60,391 nt of DNA, from the NCBI RefSeq assembly GCF_000285575.1, contig NZ_HE611050.1, positions 1,106,802 through 1,167,192 of the forward strand, read 5' to 3'. Under the pieces are notes generated by a model. That model saw nothing but the letters and a program-made list of their open reading frames with translations, was not told the origin of the DNA and made no database searches. The DNA comes from Clostridium senegalense JC122 (lineage in GTDB: Bacteria; Bacillota; Clostridia; Clostridiales; Clostridiaceae). Position numbers and translations under genes: made by a program. Position 1 is the stretch's first letter. Every line of letters begins with the position of its first letter. Shown here piece after piece: positions 36,888-47,439 of this stretch.

Positions 36888-38096
36888 TTAGAAATTTATC
36901 TCTTCTATACATTTTATAAATTCATTAAAATTATTAATTTTATTTCTACTAAGTATTAATTTTTTAGATATTTTAATTCCTAATATTTGCGCTTTACCTC
37001 TAAGTTTTAAATCTTCTATTTCATCTAAATCTGGAACATGTGCCATTCCTACGATTCTTCTCATAATCTCACATGAACAAAATCCAATAGTTTCATGTAA
37101 TAAATTTTTTATATATGCATCTTTAGTTCCTTCAATTTCTGTCGTTATATCCTTAGATTCATTTCCCCATAAATAATCAAAATTTTCTAAAAATTCTTTC
37201 CATATTTCATTGCATAATTTTAGTAAATACTTTCTATAATCTTCTATTTCCTTTTTAGACTTGTCCACTCGCCCTTCCCAAGATACATAATTTAATATTA
37301 TATTGGCAAACAACAATCCTATATCATAGCTATATGGACCATAAAATGCAAATTCAGCATCAAATATAATCGACTTATCATCATCTATAAAAATTGAGCC
37401 AGTATGCAAATCCCCATGAAGTAATGCTTCTGCTTTAGTCAAAAATATTGTTTTTAACTTAGCTGTTTCTAACCTAAGTTCTTTTGAATTCCATATTTCA
37501 TTTGCAACAAATTCTTTAATATTTTCATTGATTACATTGTCATCTGCATTCATATACGGATTAGTTAATACTAACCTTTCAGTTATATCACAAAGCTCAG
37601 GGTTTATAAATTTTGTCATATTATTCTTCTTTTCTATAGGTCCCATTCCAAAATCAGATGTTAAAAATAAATTTCTAGCCATAAACTTACCTATTTGTTT
37701 TGGAAAGTTATTATATTTTTTCATATTCATAAGTCCTTTTCTTAAAATGCTCATATCCCCTAAGTCTTCCATAACAGTTAATGCATATATATCATCATGA
37801 TGATATACTTTAGGAACATATCCAGGGCACACAGAATTTTGACACTTCATAGCTTCTGCTTCAATTCTGTTCCTATCCAATGTTAATTTCCATCCATCTC
37901 CTGCTATTTTTAGATAAGGCAATGCCTGTTTAACTATAATTGTCTTGTTTATATTTACATCCTTTACTCTAAAAACATAATTTAAATTTCCATCTCCAAT
38001 TTCTTCACTAATAAGTTTATGATTCTTAGGAAAAATTTCAAGTTCTTTAATATACTGTACAATTGATTCATTGTTCATTTCTTTATAAATTTTCAT
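36888..38096 (-). CDS. mtnK: 5-methylthioribose kinase
   Basis: A 402-residue MtnK with an aminoglycoside-kinase-like fold. ISEEIGDGNLNYVFRV at the nucleotide loop, LLHGDLHTGSIF as catalytic loop and IFDAEFAFYGPYSYDIG as metal loop are typical. It phosphorylates methylthioribose for salvage. GGGAGG lies 5 bases before the ATG. First gene of mtnK-mtnA-aldolase; I saw no S-box riboswitch upstream. Confidence 0.94.
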   Translation of the reverse strand: MKIYKEMNNESIVQYIKELEIFPKNHKLISEEIGDGNLNYVFRVKDVNINKTIIVKQALPYLKIAGDGWKLTLDRNRIEAEAMKCQNSVCPGYVPKVYHHDDIYALTVMEDLGDMSILRKGLMNMKKYNNFPKQIGKFMARNLFLTSDFGMGPIEKKNNMTKFINPELCDITERLVLTNPYMNADDNVINENIKEFVANEIWNSKELRLETAKLKTIFLTKAEALLHGDLHTGSIFIDDDKSIIFDAEFAFYGPYSYDIGLLFANIILNYVSWEGRVDKSKKEIEDYRKYLLKLCNEIWKEFLENFDYLWGNESKDITTEIEGTKDAYIKNLLHETIGFCSCEIMRRIVGMAHVPDLDEIEDLKLRGKAQILGIKISKKLILSRNKINNFNEFIKCIEEINF

Positions 38097-38466
38097 GAAA
38101 ACCTCCCATTTATCTTAACTTTAAGCATCTTATACATATATTAACTCTAACATCCATTACTTTCAATAACTCACATAAAAACAAATATAATCTTATAATT
38201 TAATTATCTACCATATATTTCATCTAGCTTCCACTATTTATGTTCTAAGAATTCAACAGCAATTTTAAGGCTTAAATATTTTTATGTCTGTTTTAGTTTA
38301 TATTAAATATCAAGATAATAAACTTTATTTAGATTTATAATATTAAAAGACCTCTTTAAATTTGCTATAATATTATTTTTTATATAGTTTATAAAAGTTG
38401 CTATCGCCAGAATCAAACTCAATTTTTTATTTTACAAAAATAAAGTTATTATTTAAATATTTAAAC
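38097..38466. other. intergenic region upstream of mtnK
   Basis: About 370 AT-rich bases that must contain the mtnK promoter. I looked for SAM-riboswitch signatures and saw none, and no gene. Confidence 0.4.
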
Positions 38467-38502
38467 ATAAAAAAAATCATATTGAGTTATAATTCAACAT
38501 GA
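38467..38502 (-). terminator. terminator after the FAD-oxidase gene
   Basis: TCATGTTGA with its near-complement and an 8-T run on the minus strand. It lies about 135 bp after the oxidase stop. Confidence 0.75.
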
Positions 38503-38635
38503 CCCTTAACTACTATAATCTTACTGATAGTATTTTACCAAGCAGTTAAGTAATGTATATTCTTAAAAGTTTTTATTCCCATAATACGCCATATCATTTT
38601 TGTTTAATTTAAATGTATTATTGCATTGCTACTAC

Positions 38636-39958
38636 TTATGGATTTATTCCCTGAGGATAATAAAATAAGTTACATGGATCATATTTTTCTTTTACAGCTT
38701 CTAACCAAGATACATTATTGTCAAAATAATTATATAAATAATTAGGTATATTAATATCACAATAATTAAGATATCCAAAGCCTGCATATGGAAGTAAGGA
38801 CTTTCTTAAATTATTTACCCATTTAACCGTATCATTAGCATACATACTATACTCAATAATCCATTCAGCATCAATTTGTATTAATACTTTAGCCTCTCTA
38901 TGAGGATAAGCACTAGGCAACCCTTCATTTTCTGCAATCTTTCCTCCCAATAGGAGGAACCCAATGTCTATAGTTGGCTGTATCGGCGGCGAATTATCTA
39001 AATAGTCAAACATTATTTGGCAAGGTTCTTTTCCTAATGGATTATATGCAAGTAATCCTGTGATTTTAAATCCTTTTGGTGTAGACATAAAATCTTTATT
39101 CCTCTGTAAATATTCCTTAAAAGTAATATGCTTTTTTGTATAGTTCATTTTATTAGAAACCTTTAATAGAACGTTTAAAGCCTTTTCCATTTCTTTTGCA
39201 GTACTTCTTAATCCTACTCCATATAACCGAATAGTATCTTTAGTCATAGAAATCTTAAGCGTATACCTATTATCTAAGTGTTCCCCTACATTTTGAAATG
39301 CTTGAATTACTTCATACCTATTTTTTTTAGGCCACTGAGCAGTCATTACTATTACTTTATCAACATGATGTACTTTAAAAGTAAGTGCCACTACTACTCC
39401 AAAATTATTACTACCTGCTCCTCTTAACGCAGCAAATAAATCTTGATTTTCATATAAATTAGCAGTTATTACCCTACCAAAAGCATCTACTATTTGTATT
39501 TCTACTAAATTATCGCATACTAACCCATATTCCCTTTGTAAATAGCCAACTCCTCCCCCTAATGTAATTCCTGTAACACCAACTGATCCACAACTTCCTC
39601 CAACAAATGCAAATCCATATTTAGCTATCTTAGAATAAAGTTGTTCTTGACTATACCCTGCCCCTATCCTTACGTAGCCTTTGTTAATATCTATTTCAAA
39701 ATCAAGCAAATTAGAAACATCTATCACAACAACATCATTTCCCACAGAAAATGATTCATAGTTGTGTCCGCCACTTCTGCAACGTATATTTAGCCCTCGG
39801 TTTCTGGCCCAATTTACTGCATTAATTACATCTGTTATATTATTAGGATATACAATTACTCTTGGGTAATAACTAAAATATAAATTTTTATCTCTACGAA
39901 CAAGATCATAACTTTTATCTGCTTTAGTTATAACAAGCCCTGTTAATCCCTCTGTCAT
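38636..39958 (-). CDS. berberine-bridge-type FAD-linked oxidase
   Basis: A 440-residue oxidoreductase of the FAD-binding_4 / BBE family. Both covalent FAD attachment points are present: His in RSGGHNYESFSVG and Cys in VGGSCGSVGVTGITLGGG. The C-terminal BBE segment NYLYNYFDNNVSWLEAVKEKYDPCNLFYYPQ is complete. The family oxidises sugars, alcohols or alkaloids using O2, which is odd for an obligate anaerobe; another acceptor may be used. Start at 39958 after TTGGAGG. It has no operon partner. Confidence 0.9.
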   Translation of the reverse strand: MTEGLTGLVITKADKSYDLVRRDKNLYFSYYPRVIVYPNNITDVINAVNWARNRGLNIRCRSGGHNYESFSVGNDVVVIDVSNLLDFEIDINKGYVRIGAGYSQEQLYSKIAKYGFAFVGGSCGSVGVTGITLGGGVGYLQREYGLVCDNLVEIQIVDAFGRVITANLYENQDLFAALRGAGSNNFGVVVALTFKVHHVDKVIVMTAQWPKKNRYEVIQAFQNVGEHLDNRYTLKISMTKDTIRLYGVGLRSTAKEMEKALNVLLKVSNKMNYTKKHITFKEYLQRNKDFMSTPKGFKITGLLAYNPLGKEPCQIMFDYLDNSPPIQPTIDIGFLLLGGKIAENEGLPSAYPHREAKVLIQIDAEWIIEYSMYANDTVKWVNNLRKSLLPYAGFGYLNYCDINIPNYLYNYFDNNVSWLEAVKEKYDPCNLFYYPQGINP

Positions 39959-40123
39959 TTGATTTCCTCCAACCTTACTAACCATATATTATAACACCAT
40001 ATATCATATTACAATATATGGTAAAGTTTTGAGAACTGTTCTTATTATATTTTTTATTTATATTATCATTTAAGTCACTTATACTATAGGGTTCTAAGAT
40101 AAACTTTAAACTTCGAAGGATTA

Positions 40124-40780
40124 TTACCTAATTTCCCCATCTGAAAGAGTAATTATCCTATCTGCTCTTGAAGCTATTTCTAAATTATGAGTTACAACCA
40201 CTAATGTTTGTTTATATTTTTTAGAAGATACCTTAAGTAAATCCATTACTTCCTTTGAATTGTTTATATCAAGATTTCCTGTAGGTTCATCTGCAAATAT
40301 AATTGAAGGCTTGTATATTAATGCCCTAGCTATAGCTGCTCTCTGTTGCTGTCCTCCAGATAACTGTGATGGAAGATGACCTTTTCTATCTTTTAACCCT
40401 AATAATTCTAACAATTCATTTAGATAATCTTTATCTATTTTTTGATGATCTAGTAATACAGGTAACTGTATGTTTTCCTCTAAGTTTAACACTGGAATTA
40501 AATTAAATGACTGAAACACAAATCCTATTTTTCTTCTTCTAAATACTGCGCGATTATCTTCATCTAAAATATATATATCCTCATTATCAATAATTACATT
40601 ACCTTTTGTAGGCTTATCAAGTCCAGCCATAGCATGAAGAAGAGTACTTTTTCCCGAGCCGCTAGCTCCTACTATAGCTACAAATTCTCCCTGATTAATA
40701 GTTATATTTATATTTTTTAGAGCATCTACCTTTGTTTCTCCATTTCCATATGTTCTACAAAGATTTTTTATCATTAACAT
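40124..40780 (-). CDS. ABC exporter ATPase (MacB/LolD type)
   Basis: A 218-residue nucleotide-binding subunit: Walker A GASGSGKST, signature LSGGQQQRAAIARAL, Walker B SIIFADEPTGNLD, H-loop VVVTHN. It pairs with the FtsX-type permease encoded just upstream (15-bp gap), and the two-component system before that probably controls both. Such modules in Firmicutes typically handle antimicrobial peptides or envelope stress. If the permease is truly frameshifted, this ATPase has no intact partner here. Confidence 0.93.
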   Translation of the reverse strand: MLMIKNLCRTYGNGETKVDALKNINITINQGEFVAIVGASGSGKSTLLHAMAGLDKPTKGNVIIDNEDIYILDEDNRAVFRRRKIGFVFQSFNLIPVLNLEENIQLPVLLDHQKIDKDYLNELLELLGLKDRKGHLPSQLSGGQQQRAAIARALIYKPSIIFADEPTGNLDINNSKEVMDLLKVSSKKYKQTLVVVTHNLEIASRADRIITLSDGEIR

Positions 40781-40795
40781 TAAGCTCCCCCCAAT

Positions 40796-43398
40796 TTAAT
40801 TCTCATTATATTGCAATAAATTTTCCTTTTTGATTTTTTTTAATGGAAAATATATTGCTACTATTCCAACCACTATGAAAAATATTATACTTATTAAAGT
40901 TTCCTTATAAGGATACACATATGCTATATCATGTCCTATTCTAAATATTGCACTTATTAGTATAGAATTTATTCCACCAATAATAGTTCCATATATTATT
41001 CCTATAATTGAATATAACATTCCTTCTAAATACATTATTTTCTTTATACTCTTTCTAGAAGCACCAACCACACTCAAAAGTGATAATTCTTTACTTCTTA
41101 AAGTTACATTAGTATTTACTATATTAAATACATTTGCCATACTTATAATAGTTATAAATGCTATAACACTAAAGTAAAAGAGCTTACCGAAATTAATATA
41201 TTTATCACTTTCCTCATCAAAAATTGTATATCCATCAAATTTTTCATTATTATTATTAATGCATTTATTCCATTGCTGTGATAGTTCTTTTCCAATATCT
41301 ACTCTTTTCTTATCACCTAAATTATCCTTGTAACTTACCACCATGCCTTTAACTTGTGCAGACTGTAATTTATCTAATTCCATTTTTTTATTAACATCAT
41401 TCTCATTATTTTTAGATAAATTCATATATTTCTTTTCGATCAAATCATTATAAAGCTTCGTAGGCATATATATTGTTGGATACATATCTTCAATACTCTC
41501 CTTATCAAAGAGAATCACCCTAACTATACCCAAAATTTTCACCTTCATAGCTGATTTTACTGTATTATCATTACTTTTAAATTTATTAGCATATATTAAA
41601 TTGGATGTATCAATTAGTATTTCATCTCCTACCTTTAAGTTTGCAACATCCTTCTTCTTGTATCTCACATCACCTAGGTTTTCCCTATCTTGCTCATAAC
41701 CTATTTGAGTTATATAAACACCTTTTTCTTTTTTCATTTTTTCTTTATTATTGAATGTATTTAAAAGATATGGTGAAATCTGATCAATAGTGTTTAAATC
41801 AATTGGTATTATTTCAGATTTCATATTAGTATATTTTTCACCATTAATACTTATTGAATCCCCCTTTATCATTGCTTTATTTTCAGGTATAAAAGTATAA
41901 GATTTTACGCCCTGATATATTTTATATATATCTTTTACACCATCAACTTTTTTAGCATTATCTACAAGTAATTTTATTTGTTCACTATTGTTTGTTATTA
42001 TTTCTTTACTGTTTTGCTCATTATATATATTAGTGAAATAATGATTATACAAACACATATGTTTGTCCATCGGTAATGCTTTGTAAGGTAACTTTTCTAT
42101 GTTACAAACTAAGCTACTAAATGTAATAAAAAGCGTTATTGAAATTACAATTGAAACTACTGTTGTTCTAAATCTTCCTTTATTAGCTCTTATATTTCTA
42201 TTTGCAATAATTCCCTCAATACTGAAAAGCTTACTAGTGAAATCATATTTTCGTGGACTTAATTTCTTAACCTCATAATTTCTATTAGTAAAACAATCTA
42301 ATGGTGATATTTCCTTTACCTTTCTTACTATAGAAATTATTGATAAATATAATGTAATAATAGTAATTACTACTGTTCCCACAATACTATATATAGAATA
42401 ATAAGTTTTTATATCAACTTCTTTATTTAAAATCAAATTATTAAATGTTCTAAATAATAATGGCCCTACTGCCATTCCTAAAAATATTCCTATTGGTATA
42501 GCTATTAACCCAATTATAAGAACTTCCTTAAAAATAATTTTTTTTATCTGTTTATTAGTTCCACCTATGGCCTTTATCAGTCCATATTCTTTCATTCTTT
42601 CCATAGTAGATATATTAAATGAATTGTATATAAAAATTAATGTTGCAATCATTACAATAATAGCCACCATCAAAAAAGTAATATAATCTATAATAGCACT
42701 TTTGCTTCTACCTTCCCCCATCGCAGTTAAAAGTGCTTCATTTTTTTCAACTTTATTAGAATTTATATTAAAATCCTTAACTAAACTGTCTATTTTATTA
42801 TTTAATTTCCCTACTTCCTTTAGTTTTAAATATACCATTGCATTATCAATTACTATATTATTACTAACAGCATATCCATTAAATATCTTTAAAAAAGCAT
42901 TATTAGTGGGTTGTGAAAAACCTACAATAGTATAAACTATGTCTCTGTCATCATATAGTTTAACAGCTATTTCATCTCCTATATTTTTATGCTCTTTATC
43001 TTTAAAGTCTGAATTTAAAATTATTTCATTAGCTTGCTTTGGTAATCTTCCTTCCCTTACTTGTACCCCTAACAAATTAAATCCATCACTATTTATTTCA
43101 TTAATTACTAATGTTTTTTCCCCTAATTGTACATTCCCAAGCTTTTGACAAAATGTTGCCTTATCAACCACTGAGTGTACTTTAATCTTTTGAAATTTTT
43201 CCTTTTGATTCAATTCAAAATTAACATGATAATCCCCATCTTCTCTAAGCATATTGATAATATTTTGCTGTGAAGAATAAATCATATGACCTGTCCCACT
43301 TATAAACATAATAGCTAATATTATTGCAATTATATTAAGAATACTTCTTTTTTGTTTTGTCTAAAATACTTATTAGATATCTCTATATACCTATTCAT
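40796..43398 (-). pseudogene. FtsX-type ABC permease with a frameshift near the start
   Basis: The frame 40796-43309 encodes most of a large permease with two FtsX domains (helices near VAIIVMIATLIFIYNSF, VLIIGLIAIPIGIFLGMA, VIAFITIISMANVFNIV, IFFIVVGIVAIYFPL). The true start is probably the ATG at 43396-43398, after GAGGGGG; it reads MNRYIEISNKYFRQNKK and then shifts. The A6 run at 43348-43353 would need one more A, or a -1 slip, to join RSILNIIAIILAIMFISG in the main frame. This may be a real mutation, a phase-variable switch, slippage, or a sequencing error. Confidence 0.8.
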
Positions 43399-43462
43399 AT
43401 TATCCCCCTCACCTTCCTCTATATTTATCAATATACTCCTTAATTCTTACTATAATATAAAT

Positions 43463-43490
43463 ACCTTTCTTACAAATTAGTAAGAAAGGT
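43463..43490 (-). terminator. hairpin overlapping the histidine kinase stop
   Basis: A perfect 11-bp stem ACCTTTCTTAC with its complement (43463-43473 / 43480-43490). The minus-strand sequence after it is only moderately T-rich, so it may attenuate transcription into the permease. Confidence 0.65.
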
Positions 43491-44723
43491 AACTGTAAAT
43501 TTACTTCCTTTTTCTTTTATACTTTCAACTTCTAGGAATCCTCCTTGACCTTCTATTATACTTTTAGAAAGTGCTAAGCCTATTCCTATAGAATCTGTCT
43601 TCTTCGTCTCTCTTCTACCTTTTCCTTTATAAAATCGTTCAAAAATATGTGGTAAATCTTCTTTTTCAATACCTTCTCCATTATCACTTATGGTAATTTT
43701 ATGATAAAGGGAATTATTTTCATAATGAATGGAGATTTCCCCATATCGCGTCGTATGCTCAATTGAATTTTTAAGTATATTGGTTAAAGCCTCACTTGTC
43801 CATCCTTTATCATGAATACATGAGCCCTCTTCAATGTTCATCTTTAAATTTATTTCTTTTTCTTCTATACTTATTAATAATGGCTCTACAGCTTTTTCTA
43901 TAGTTTCTTTAAAATCATTATTTATTTTATTGTATTCCACTATCCCACCTTCAATTTTAGCAAGCTTTAATAATTTTTTTATAAGCCATTCCATACGGTA
44001 TACTGAACTTCTCATTTTGCACCCTATCTTTTCTACCTCATCTTTACCTATATAAGAATTATTAGTCAATGCTTCAGTAAATAAACTCATAGATGTTATT
44101 GGCGTTTTAAGCTGATGAGATATATTTGCCAAAGTATCTTTCAAAAAAATTTTTTCCCTGTTAAGATCCGTTAATGAACCTTCCAATCTTTCTGCCATTT
44201 GATTGAAATTATGTGCTAGTACACTAAATGTTCCTTCTCCCATAAATGAAAACCTCAAAGAAAAATCTCCTTCAACTACTTTTTTTATTCCCTGATTTAG
44301 CATTTCAACATACACAACAATTTTCTTATAAAAAAATAATACAATTAGATATAATGACAACATAAAAATAAGCAACAAAATATTAATATGTAATTTCAAC
44401 CTTTCATAGGATTCATTTATATTAGGAATTAATTTGATGTCCATGTCTTCCTTATAACCATAAGACTTCAAAATTTGTTTTCCCTTTTCATAATCCTTAC
44501 TTTTTACACCTTGTGTAAAAATTGCAGTGACTTTATCTTCATTAATAGCTTGAGAATTTGAAAACAAACCTATTAAAGAGTAACTTTCATTAATATAATT
44601 CTTTTTAATTTTTTCAAAGCTTATATTAATAATGATATTTAATGTAATCATTAAAATTGTTATGGCTATAACCCATATTAAGCTAAATTGCTTTAAAAAG
44701 TTATCTTTATACATATCCTTCAT
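43470..44723 (-). CDS. sensor histidine kinase
   Basis: A 417-residue kinase: an N-terminal membrane helix (FSLIWVIAITILMITLNIIINI), an extracytoplasmic segment of about 80 residues, a second helix (LHINILLLIFMLSLYLIVLFF), a HAMP domain (VEGDFSLRF...NQMAERL), the HisKA box LANISHQLKTPITSM, and HATPase motifs (NILKNSIEHT, ISDNGEGI, GIGLALSKSI). Start at 44723; its site GAGG lies within the end of the response regulator gene. It probably senses a cell-envelope signal. Confidence 0.93.
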   Translation of the reverse strand: MKDMYKDNFLKQFSLIWVIAITILMITLNIIINISFEKIKKNYINESYSLIGLFSNSQAINEDKVTAIFTQGVKSKDYEKGKQILKSYGYKEDMDIKLIPNINESYERLKLHINILLLIFMLSLYLIVLFFYKKIVVYVEMLNQGIKKVVEGDFSLRFSFMGEGTFSVLAHNFNQMAERLEGSLTDLNREKIFLKDTLANISHQLKTPITSMSLFTEALTNNSYIGKDEVEKIGCKMRSSVYRMEWLIKKLLKLAKIEGGIVEYNKINNDFKETIEKAVEPLLISIEEKEINLKMNIEEGSCIHDKGWTSEALTNILKNSIEHTTRYGEISIHYENNSLYHKITISDNGEGIEKEDLPHIFERFYKGKGRRETKKTDSIGIGLALSKSIIEGQGGFLEVESIKEKGSKFTVTFLTNL

Positions 44724-44731
44724 TTTACCTC

Positions 44732-45424
44732 TTACTCCTCTATAACATTTTTGTTCCACTTATACCCAAGTCCTCTTAGATTCACTAAATAAGTTGGTTT
44801 TGATGGTTCATCCTCAAGCTTTTTTCTAAGTCTTCTTACATACACAGCAGGTGTATTTTCATCCACAAAATCTCCCTGAATATCCCATAGCCTATGAAGA
44901 ATTTCTTCCTTAGAGATAATCTTATATGGATACCCCATAAAATATAAAAGTAACTTATATTCAACAGCTGTTAAAATTATTTCTTTTTTGTTTTTATAAA
45001 CTTTTGCGTTTAAGCTGTTTACTTCTATATCCCCTGAAATAAGTCTTGTTTTTTGATAGTTGCTTGTCCTTCTAAGTACTGCCTTAATTCTTGATAAAAG
45101 CTCCTTTACCCTAAATGGTTTCACAACATAATCGTCTCCACCAAGATCAAACCCTAAAACTACATTAACTTCCTCGTCTAATGCTGTTAAAAATATTATT
45201 GGTACTTTACTCTTTTCTCTTATATACTTACAAAATTCATATCCATTACCATCCGGTAATCCAATATCTAAAAGAATAAGTTTAAATTCTTCATTAAATA
45301 GCTGTTTTGCACTAGACATGTCTCTAGCTCTTACTACTTTTAAACCATCATTTTCTAAATTATACTCAATACCTAATGCAACAGCTTCATCATCCTCTAC
45401 TAGTAAAATTTTAATGTTATCCAT
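44732..45424 (-). CDS. OmpR-family response regulator
   Basis: A 230-residue regulator: receiver domain with acidic pocket EDDE, phosphoacceptor Asp in KLILLDIGLPDGNG, Thr in IIFLTALDEE and Lys in DYVVKPF. The C-terminal winged helix (LTAVEYKLLLYFM, DENTPAVYVRRLRKKLEDEPSKPTYLVNLRGLGYKW) is full. First gene of the set regulator-kinase-permease-ATPase and likely controls it. The start follows an AGGAGG. Confidence 0.94.
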   Translation of the reverse strand: MDNIKILLVEDDEAVALGIEYNLENDGLKVVRARDMSSAKQLFNEEFKLILLDIGLPDGNGYEFCKYIREKSKVPIIFLTALDEEVNVVLGFDLGGDDYVVKPFRVKELLSRIKAVLRRTSNYQKTRLISGDIEVNSLNAKVYKNKKEIILTAVEYKLLLYFMGYPYKIISKEEILHRLWDIQGDFVDENTPAVYVRRLRKKLEDEPSKPTYLVNLRGLGYKWNKNVIEE

Positions 45425-45683
45425 ACCATCCTCCTATTTTAATAAATATTACTGGCATATTTAGTCTGTAAAATTAATCATAATTTTCTGAAGTTTTATA
45501 GGTTAGTTCTCTAAATATTTTTCCTATATTAAATTTATTAATCTTTACTTATCTTAGTAGTTTAAATTCCTATCCTCTTTCTTAGTGCATTAATTTAATA
45601 ATTTAAATTTAGATTTTAAATTCAAATCCTCAAATATATTATACAATTTTTGAAATTCATTTGCCTTTAAAACAATAAAAATA

Positions 45684-45840
45684 TATAGGGTTCCAAGTTT
45701 GCTTTTAAAACTTTTTATTCCAAAACTTAAATACCCCAAATAGTGATGCTAGCTCGTAAGCACCTAAACTTAACACTTAATTATGTATAAAAATATTTTT
45801 AAGTTATTGAATAAATTCAAATTCGGACTTGTATCCCCAT
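45684..45840 (-). repeat. dispersed MITE-like repeat, copy D
   Basis: A minus-orientation copy: TATAGGGTTCCAAGTTTGC at its left end and a decayed GTATCCCC at its right end. It is the most substituted copy, yet an AAGTTT/AAACTT stem survives. It lies between the response regulator and the DEAD-box helicase. Confidence 0.82.
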
Positions 45841-46177
45841 GTGCGTAAAGCTAAGCCACTTTATCCCAATAAAACATTTTTCTTTTAAGCTTTTACTACA
45901 TTATGTAATAATAAAGATTTTAAATAAGCTATTAATTTAAAATTGATCTTCTAATTAATAAATAATATTAGTCTTAATTATAAGCTTGTGATATTATTAA
46001 TAGATGGTTCTAAGATGAATTTTAAAACAAAAAGTTCGGTGAATAAATTTAAATTAAAAATTGTATACTTATAGTTATATAAATAAAAAACTTAGACATG
46101 TCAAAAATGTAAATAACATTAACATTAAGACCTCTAAAAATGTTTTGCCATGTCTTATAAACGAAAGGTATGAAGTG
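45841..46177 (+). promoter_or_regulatory. long 5' region of the DEAD-box helicase gene
   Basis: About 340 bp with a possible structured leader: AGACATG (46093-46099) can pair with CATGTCT about 60 bases later (around 46150-46156), just before the ribosome binding site. Cold-shock-type leaders are common for such helicases; this one is only suggestive. Confidence 0.4.
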
Positions 46178-47281
46178 ATGAATTTTAAAGAATTAGGAAT
46201 TAATGATGATATTATAAATATATTAAAAAAATCTGGTATTACAAAACCAACACCTATCCAAGAAGAAAGCATTACATTTATAAAAGAAGGAAGAGATGTT
46301 ATAGCTGAAGCTCAAACTGGTACAGGAAAAACTCTAGCATTTTTATTACCAATGTTTGAAAACATTTCCCCTAGTCTAAATTCAGTTCAAGGACTTATTG
46401 TAACTCCTACAAGGGAACTTGCAATACAAATAACAGAAGAAGCTATGAAATTAAAGTCTGCTAAAGATATAAATATATTAGCTCTATACGGTGGAAAAGA
46501 CATAGGTTCCCAGTTAAAAAAGCTTAAAGGAAACACTCATTTAATTATTGCAACTCCTGGTAGACTTCTAGATCATCTTGATAAGAAAACTGTAGACCTT
46601 TCTAAATTAAAAACCTTAGTTTTAGATGAAGCTGATCAAATGCTATTTATGGGATTTAAAAATGAAGTGGAGAAAATCATAAAAGAGTGTTCTAAAAAAC
46701 ATCAAACATTATGTTTTTCTGCAACTATGGATTCTGCTGTAAAAAAACTTGCATATAGATATATGACTGATCCAACAGTTGTTGCTGTAAAAAAAGAAGA
46801 GGTTACTCTTACTAACATTAAACAAAATGTAGTTGAAACTACAGACAGAGAAAAATTAAATTCACTATGTGCTGTATTAAAAGAAGATAATCCTTTTATG
46901 TCAATAATATTCTGTAGAACTAAAAGAAGAGCAGATGATCTTGAATTATCTCTTGCTAAAAATGGTTTCCGCTGTGAGAAACTTCATAGTGATGTACCTC
47001 AATCTAAACGTGAAAGAATAATGAAAGCTTTTAGAAATGCAGATATTCAATATTTAATAGCTACAGATGTTGCATCTAGAGGATTAGATGTTAGTGGTGT
47101 AACTCATATTTACAACTATGATATTCCAGAAAGCGTTGAATCATATATTCACCGTATCGGTAGAACTGGAAGAGCTGGTGAAAGTGGTTATACATGTCTT
47201 TTTGTAGATCCTAAGAATGAAAGAATGCTTCAAGAAATAGAAGAAGCTATAGAATTTAAAATTGAAAGAAGAGAACTATAA
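46178..47281 (+). CDS. DEAD-box ATP-dependent RNA helicase
   Basis: A 367-residue helicase: Q motif MNFKELGINDDIINILKKSGITKPTPIQ, Walker A AQTGTGKT, PTRELA, TPGR, VLDEADQM, SAT, then the second RecA domain (IIFCRTKRRADDLE, ATDVASRGLD, HRIGRTGRAG). It has almost no C-terminal tail, so it is a minimal, CshA-like enzyme for ribosome or mRNA remodelling. I chose the ATG at 46178, which has GAAAGG upstream and begins exactly at the Q motif; the longer frame lacks a site. Confidence 0.95.
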   Translation: MNFKELGINDDIINILKKSGITKPTPIQEESITFIKEGRDVIAEAQTGTGKTLAFLLPMFENISPSLNSVQGLIVTPTRELAIQITEEAMKLKSAKDINILALYGGKDIGSQLKKLKGNTHLIIATPGRLLDHLDKKTVDLSKLKTLVLDEADQMLFMGFKNEVEKIIKECSKKHQTLCFSATMDSAVKKLAYRYMTDPTVVAVKKEEVTLTNIKQNVVETTDREKLNSLCAVLKEDNPFMSIIFCRTKRRADDLELSLAKNGFRCEKLHSDVPQSKRERIMKAFRNADIQYLIATDVASRGLDVSGVTHIYNYDIPESVESYIHRIGRTGRAGESGYTCLFVDPKNERMLQEIEEAIEFKIERREL

Positions 47282-47298
47282 AAAACTTAGATTTGAAA

Positions 47299-47332
47299 TT
47301 AAAAGACCACTTTATTATGTGGTCTTTTTTCA
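47299..47332 (+). terminator. terminator after the helicase gene
   Basis: AAAAGACCAC with its complement around an 8-base loop and followed by a T-run on the plus strand. Confidence 0.9.
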
Positions 47333-47439
47333 TTATGCCTAAACTTTATAGATTTTTGTTTAATTTTTTTACATTATCCGTATTTTATAACTATTAGTTA
47401 TTCTAAATAGTTCCATTTTAATATCCTCAATACCTATAA

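Noticed and set aside
40083-40110. Possible sixth copy of the dispersed repeat (TATAGGGTTCTAAG)
   Set aside because: Only about 14 bases match one end; the rest of the element is not there. A short remnant is possible but not supportable.
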